Assembly: GCA_032250585.1 (NCBI GenBank)
Contig: JAVVFH010000150.1
Location: 1-8,634, forward strand
Length of the DNA: 8,634 bases
From: JAVVFH01 sp032250585
Lineage (GTDB): Bacteria; Pseudomonadota; Gammaproteobacteria; Xanthomonadales; SZUA-36
Direction: 5' to 3'
In this document: piece after piece, positions 4,992 to 8,634 of the stretch
Layout: every line of letters starts with the position of its first letter
Position numbering within the stretch: position 1 is the first letter of the stretch
The notes under the pieces: model-generated
Seen by the model: only the letters and a program-made list of their open reading frames with translations
Told to the model about the DNA's origin: nothing
Database searches by the model: none
Made by a program: the position numbers and the translations under genes

Positions 4992-7264
4992 TGGGCGGCC
5001 ACCACCTGTGCCAGATGGGCGCTAAACTCTTCCGGCGTGAAATACCCCACCAGGCGATAGGGCTTCATTTCCCGGCCGCTGCGATCGAAAAACAGGATGG
5101 CCGGCGGGCCGATGATGCCGAAAGCCTTCATCAATTCGCGGTCCCGATCGTCATGGGCCGTCACATCGGACTGCAGCATCTGCATCTGGGACAGGAAAGC
5201 CTGCACCTCCGGATGCGGGAAGGTGTTGCGTTCCATGCGCTTGCACTCCACGCACCAGTCGGCGTAAAAATCGAGCATGGCGCCGCGCCCGGCCGACGTG
5301 CCGCCGGCAAGCGCCTGTTCCAGGTCGTCCAGAGATTTGACGCGCTTAAAGGCGGCATGGCTGGTTGCCGCGGCACCCGTTTGACGTACGCTTTCGAGCG
5401 GCCGCAGCCAGTTGTCGCCACCCGCCGCGGCGCCGAGAATTTCCAGCGTACCGATCACAATCAGGACGAAGCCCAGCGATTTCCACAGGCGCTTCCAGCC
5501 CGAGGCACCGGCCTCGATGCGCTCGAGCGCGCCCAGGTAGATGCCACAGGACACGGCCAGTACGCCCCACAGCAGCATGATCACACCGCCCGACAGGATG
5601 CGCTCGAGCATCCAGATGGCCAAGGCCAGCAGGCCGACGCCGAACGCCGCCTTGACGGCCTCCATCCAGGCACCCGCTTTCGGGATCAGCTTGCCCGCCG
5701 ACACCCCGAAAATAATCAGCGGCACCCCCATCCCCATGGACAGGGCGAACAGCGCGGCGCCACCGAGCACGGCGTCGCCGGAGGCACCGATCACGATCAG
5801 GGCGGCCATCAGCGGCGGCGCCACGCAGGGGCCAACGATCAGGGCCGAAAGGAAACCCATCACCGCGACGCCGCCAAGCTGCCCACCGCGCTGCCGGTTG
5901 CTGGCCTCGGCCAGGCGGCTCTGCAGGCGGCCGGGCAACTGCAGCTCGTAAAAACCGAACATCGACAGGGCCAGCAGAATAAAGATCAGCACGAAGGCGC
6001 TGATGATCCATGGATCCTGGAACAGTGCCTGCAGATTCTGCCCGAACAGCCCCGCCAGCACACCGGCCACCGTATAGGTCACCGCCATTGCCAGCACATA
6101 AACCAGGGACAGCCAGAAGGCCCTCAGGGTCGTCAGCTTTTCACCCTGACCGGCCACGATACCGGACAGGATCGGCACCATTGGAAACACGCAGGGCGTG
6201 AATGCCAGCAACAGGCCGGCGATGAAAAAAGCGATGATGGCTCGCGTCGGACTTTCGGTCAGCAACCAGGCCAGGCGGTCCTGTTCGCTTTGAGGAACAG
6301 CTGTCGCGCCGCCCGGAGCAGCATCAACCGGTTGGCCGGCGACCGGCTGGTCCGCGGCCGGCATCGTAAAACTCGCCGTCTGGCTCATGGGCGGATAGCA
6401 GATGTCGCCGTCGCGGCAACCCTGGAACTCGGCCCGCAGGGTCACTTCCGTCGCCGCGCCCGCCGGCCGGCTGAAGCGCAGCGGTATTTCCACCTGCCCG
6501 TAGTAAACCTGCACCGGACCGAACTCGGGGTCGTCCTTGATCACGCCGGCGGGAAGGTCGACGTCGAGTACTTCGAAACCGGAATCGTCGATGACTTCAA
6601 ACTGGAACTGGTCGCGGTACAGATAATAGCCGGGCTGCGCCGTGAAGCGAACCAGCGCGGAGGCTTCATCCATACCGATGGACTCGTAAATGAAGGCCTG
6701 CTCGGGGGGCAGTGGCGCATCGGCACCGCCCAGGCCCGACAACGGGTTTTCACCAAGACCGTCGAAGGACCCGGCAGCGGTCGGCAGGCGCATCGTCAGC
6801 GGTTGATCGGTGGGCGGATAACACAGCACGTTTTCCAGGCAACCCTGCGAGCGCACCAACAGTTCGACGGTATCGACCCCGGGCGGCACGGTCTGCAGCG
6901 GCAGATCGACGACCAGCTCGCCATGGTATTTCTCGACTTCCTCGCCGAGCAGTTCATCGAAACTCAGATCGCCCGGCGGAACCCGCGGTTCTCCCGCCAA
7001 CACGCCTTCGGTCAGCACCGTAAAGCGCAGGAACTTATTGTTGTAGAGGTAATAGTCCTCCGCGATCTGCCAGCGGACCTGCAAGCGGTCACGCGCAGGC
7101 GCCTGCCCGGAAATCACGAAGACCTCTTCGTAATCACGGACTTCATCGAAGCCGATCGCCAGCGCCGCCGAGGTCAGCAGCAGGCTCAGCACGGAAACCA
7201 CCAGGGCGCTCATGGCCAGCGCCCTGCGGCGGCCGCCGGTCAGGCGCCTCTTTTCATTGTTCAT
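4988..7264 (-). CDS. dsbD: Thiol:disulfide interchange protein DsbD with two N-terminal alpha domains
   Basis: DsbD moves electrons from cytoplasmic thioredoxin across the inner membrane to periplasmic partners. The product is 758 residues, against about 565 in E. coli. Order: signal peptide (Arg/Lys-rich start, hydrophobic 17-35, cleavage near ALA36); alpha domain 1 (about 40-162) with C142 and C148 in QGCLENVLCYPP; alpha domain 2 (about 185-302) with C283 and C289 in QGCRDGDICYPP; a Pro/Ala linker (303-325); an eight-helix membrane domain (about 340-615) with the paired cysteines C358 (TPCVFP) and C480 (GPCVAPP); and a periplasmic thioredoxin gamma domain with C671/C674 (WCVEC) and GPPAILFF. 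All six canonical cysteines plus the second alpha pair are present. The extra length is the duplicated alpha domain. It overlaps the end of cutA by 11 bases and the next gene by 4; AGGA lies ten bases before its ATG. Confidence 0.95.
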   Translation of the reverse strand: MNNEKRRLTGGRRRALAMSALVVSVLSLLLTSAALAIGFDEVRDYEEVFVISGQAPARDRLQVRWQIAEDYYLYNNKFLRFTVLTEGVLAGEPRVPPGDLSFDELLGEEVEKYHGELVVDLPLQTVPPGVDTVELLVRSQGCLENVLCYPPTDQPLTMRLPTAAGSFDGLGENPLSGLGGADAPLPPEQAFIYESIGMDEASALVRFTAQPGYYLYRDQFQFEVIDDSGFEVLDVDLPAGVIKDDPEFGPVQVYYGQVEIPLRFSRPAGAATEVTLRAEFQGCRDGDICYPPMSQTASFTMPAADQPVAGQPVDAAPGGATAVPQSEQDRLAWLLTESPTRAIIAFFIAGLLLAFTPCVFPMVPILSGIVAGQGEKLTTLRAFWLSLVYVLAMAVTYTVAGVLAGLFGQNLQALFQDPWIISAFVLIFILLALSMFGFYELQLPGRLQSRLAEASNRQRGGQLGGVAVMGFLSALIVGPCVAPPLMAALIVIGASGDAVLGGAALFALSMGMGVPLIIFGVSAGKLIPKAGAWMEAVKAAFGVGLLALAIWMLERILSGGVIMLLWGVLAVSCGIYLGALERIEAGASGWKRLWKSLGFVLIVIGTLEILGAAAGGDNWLRPLESVRQTGAAATSHAAFKRVKSLDDLEQALAGGTSAGRGAMLDFYADWCVECKRMERNTFPHPEVQAFLSQMQMLQSDVTAHDDRDRELMKAFGIIGPPAILFFDRSGREMKPYRLVGYFTPEEFSAHLAQVVAAQ

Positions 7265-7628
7265 GCTCAGTATGTCCTGTTTCGTTGACGACCCAATCGA
7301 GGTATTCCGGCAACCCGGCTTGCACCGGCAGCGCGATGATTTCGGGCAGGTCGTAGGGATGATGCTCGACCAACCAGCTCTCCAGGCCCGCCAGCGCTGC
7401 CCGGGCGGTCTTCACGAGCATCAGCGTCTCGCTGTCTGCGATGGTCTTGCCTTGCCACCGGTACACAGACCGGACCGAGGGCAAGATGCTCACGCAAGCC
7501 GCCAAACGATGTTCCACCAGCCCCGCCGCCAACATTTCCGCCGACCCGATATCCGGGCAACTGCACAATACGACCAACACAGCGTTACCTTCGTTCACGG
7601 GGTTTTCAACTTTTCGATGCGGATCCAT
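7254..7628 (-). CDS. cutA: Divalent-cation tolerance protein CutA
   Basis: A small trimeric protein of the CutA1 family, named for copper tolerance in E. coli although its true role is unclear; the fold resembles PII signalling proteins. The product is 124 residues, against 112 in E. coli. Recognisable segments are VLVVLCSCPD (17-26), HRLAACVSILP (40-50), SVYRWQGK (54-61) and HHPYDLPEIIALPV (89-102). Cysteines C22 and C45 correspond to conserved family positions; C24 is extra. The ATG at 7628 was chosen although it has no clear Shine-Dalgarno; a GTG at 7595 would trim 11 poorly conserved residues. The open frame continues upstream to 7826 but has no family similarity there. It is the first gene of the minus-strand train and overlaps dsbD. 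Confidence 0.9.
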   Translation of the reverse strand: MDPHRKVENPVNEGNAVLVVLCSCPDIGSAEMLAAGLVEHRLAACVSILPSVRSVYRWQGKTIADSETLMLVKTARAALAGLESWLVEHHPYDLPEIIALPVQAGLPEYLDWVVNETGHTEHEQ

Positions 7629-7635
7629 GGCGCGG

Positions 7636-7641
7636 ATTTTA
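7636..7641 (-). promoter_or_regulatory. Candidate -10 box for cutA-dsbD
   Basis: TAAAAT on the minus strand lies seven bases before the cutA ATG at 7628. No convincing -35 lies 16-18 bases upstream. If used, transcription would begin at or next to the ATG, giving a leaderless message or favouring the GTG at 7595. The rest of 7642-7787, between the divergent genes, shows no clear promoter on either strand. Confidence 0.35.
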
Positions 7642-7800
7642 CCGGAAAGCCGCTTGAAATGACGGAAATCCAGCCCTGAAGCGAGCTGACACGACCCCGC
7701 TGGGACCGTCGCTTGCCTCAGATCATAGCGTGCCTGCAGCGCAGATCCTAAACTCGAACAAGGGGCCATTGGCGGTCTTCGATTACCGGAGCATGGCGAC

Positions 7801-8412
7801 ATGGAGAACCCTTCGGATGTAGGCAAACTCGTCGAACTGGATGTCGATCAACCGATCTGGGAGCGTTTCTTCTCGGTCGCGCCGCTGGTCCTCGTCGGCA
7901 CCCGCGAGGCCGACGGCGGTCACGACCTGGCGCCGAAACACCTGGCCATGCCCATGGGCTGGGGCAATGTCTTCGGCTTCATCTGCACGCCCAGCCACCG
8001 GACCTACGTGAACCTGCGGCGCGAAGGCGTCTTCACGGTTTCCTATCCGCGACCCGCCCAGTTGCTCGAAACCAGCCTGGCCGCCTCGCCGCGCTGCAGC
8101 AACGACGAGAAGCCGGCACTGGCGGCCTTGCCGGTTTTTCCGGCCCGCAAAGTGGCCGGCGTGCTGCTCGAGGGTGCTTACCTTTTTTTCGAGTGCGAAC
8201 TCGACCGGATCGTGGACGACATCGGCGTCAACAGCCTGGTGGTCGGACGGATCGTGGCGGCACAGGTCGCAGAGGATGCCGAGCGCCTCGCGGATCGCGA
8301 TGACCAGTCGCTGATCAGCGACTCGCCTTTGCTCGCGTACCTGCATCCGGGCCGTTTTGCGGGAATCGAAAACAGCCTGTCCTTTCCGTTCCCGGCCGGG
8401 ATGAGAAAGTGA
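7801..8412 (+). CDS. Flavin reductase-like domain protein (FMN-binding split barrel)
   Basis: The product is 203 residues and resembles the flavin reductase-like / DIM6-NTAB family, which binds FMN and often acts as an NAD(P)H:flavin reductase or an uncharacterised flavoprotein. Visible family features are the opening strand PLVLVGTREADGGHDLAP (28-45), the segment FICTPSHRTYVNLRREGVFTVSYP (60-83) with the substrate-facing threonine/serine and asparagine, and the strand HRT..N typical of the FMN pocket; a second half with LLEGAYLFFECEL (122-134) and VVGRIVAA (147-154) completes the barrel. GGAG at 7788-7791 lies nine bases before the ATG. It is divergent from cutA and 24 bases upstream of the next gene, so probably co-transcribed with it. 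The substrate is unknown; no oxygenase partner is visible. Confidence 0.85.
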   Translation: MENPSDVGKLVELDVDQPIWERFFSVAPLVLVGTREADGGHDLAPKHLAMPMGWGNVFGFICTPSHRTYVNLRREGVFTVSYPRPAQLLETSLAASPRCSNDEKPALAALPVFPARKVAGVLLEGAYLFFECELDRIVDDIGVNSLVVGRIVAAQVAEDAERLADRDDQSLISDSPLLAYLHPGRFAGIENSLSFPFPAGMRK

Positions 8413-8436
8413 GTTGCGCGGCCGTGGTTGAAGACG

Positions 8437-8634
8437 ATGGCTGAACACGAGGATTTGCGCACCACAGCGAACAGCGGCACGGACCGGACGCGGATTCGCC
8501 GCCCGCCGACGGCCACGGACGTCCTGCGCCATCTGCACAGCCGCCGTGAAGCTTTTCTGCGACTGTTGCGCGACCTGACCCAAATCGAATCGCCTTCCGA
8601 CCAACCCGACGCGCAGCCGGCGGTCCGGGAGGTC
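8437..8634 (+). CDS. Probable M20-family metallopeptidase, N-terminal fragment (cut by window end)
   Basis: Sixty-six codons are open from the ATG at 8437 to the window edge. After a polar, Arg-rich, poorly conserved start (1-26) comes LRHLHSRREAFLRLLRDLTQIESPSDQPDAQ in outline, whose LxxLTQIESPS portion (44-54) matches the usual N-terminal helix and IESPS turn of M20 carboxypeptidases and glutamate carboxypeptidases. The zinc ligands would lie beyond the window. The assignment rests on this one motif. A TTG at 8428 is a possible alternative start; no strong Shine-Dalgarno is seen. The 24-base gap after the flavin reductase-like gene suggests a shared transcript. Confidence 0.6.
   Translation, partial: MAEHEDLRTTANSGTDRTRIRRPPTATDVLRHLHSRREAFLRLLRDLTQIESPSDQPDAQPAVREV

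Noticed and set aside
4991..7288. 765-codon open frame on the plus strand opposite dsbD
   Set aside because: It is an antisense shadow of a GC-rich gene: composition is dominated by Gln, His, Arg and Gly with no domain-like pattern, while the minus strand encodes an unmistakable DsbD.
7783..8604. 273-codon minus-strand frame opposite the flavin reductase-like gene
   Set aside because: It overlaps a gene with clear family similarity and a good ribosome-binding site on the plus strand; its own sequence has no recognisable motif.

Overview
The window looks like chromosomal core DNA from a GC-rich gammaproteobacterium. The gene order dsbD, TlpA-like thioredoxin, aroQ, accB, accC, prmA is familiar from gammaproteobacterial chromosomes. 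The pyrophosphatase, AccB and AccC align closely with the E. coli proteins from the first residues. A pair of REP-like palindromes of the GTGGGAG...GGCTTTAGCC type, known from pseudomonads and xanthomonads, lies upstream of ppa. The organism cannot be placed more finely from sequence alone.

Layout. Positions 1-218 hold no convincing gene; they carry REP-like palindromes and a -10 box. ppa (219-770, +) converges on prmA (887-1789, -), and a long imperfect stem-loop (834-893) lies across the prmA stop codon. From 7628 down to 887 everything reads on the minus strand as one apparent gene train: cutA, dsbD, a TlpA-like thioredoxin, aroQ, accB, accC, prmA. cutA/dsbD overlap by 11 bases and dsbD/tlpA-like overlap by 4 (ATGA). 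The train is broken in two places: 135 bases before aroQ that contain three back-to-back dyads, and 220 bases between aroQ and accB that are almost entirely filled by a 204-base inverted-repeat element. Divergent from cutA is a flavin-reductase-like gene (7801-8412, +), followed by the 5' end of a probable M20-family peptidase gene that runs off the window (8437 onward).

How the genes work together. DsbD and the TlpA-like protein form an envelope reductant module: electrons go from cytoplasmic thioredoxin through the membrane domain to periplasmic thioredoxin-fold partners. AroQ acts in the shikimate pathway. AccB and AccC are the biotin carrier and biotin carboxylase of acetyl-CoA carboxylase, the entry to fatty acid synthesis. 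PrmA methylates ribosomal protein L11. Ppa removes pyrophosphate and so pulls biosynthetic reactions forward.

Most notable points. (1) A 204-base MITE-like element with 35-base terminal inverted repeats (34/35 matching) and TA at both ends lies between aroQ and accB. It supplies the aroQ stop codon and carries a 13-base segment complementary to the accB ribosome-binding region. (2) DsbD has two complete N-terminal alpha domains, each with its cysteine pair, instead of one. (3) A palindrome cluster lies upstream of aroQ. (4) REP-like palindromes lie upstream of ppa. I see no defence system, CRISPR array, prophage or transposase gene; the genes themselves are ordinary housekeeping genes.
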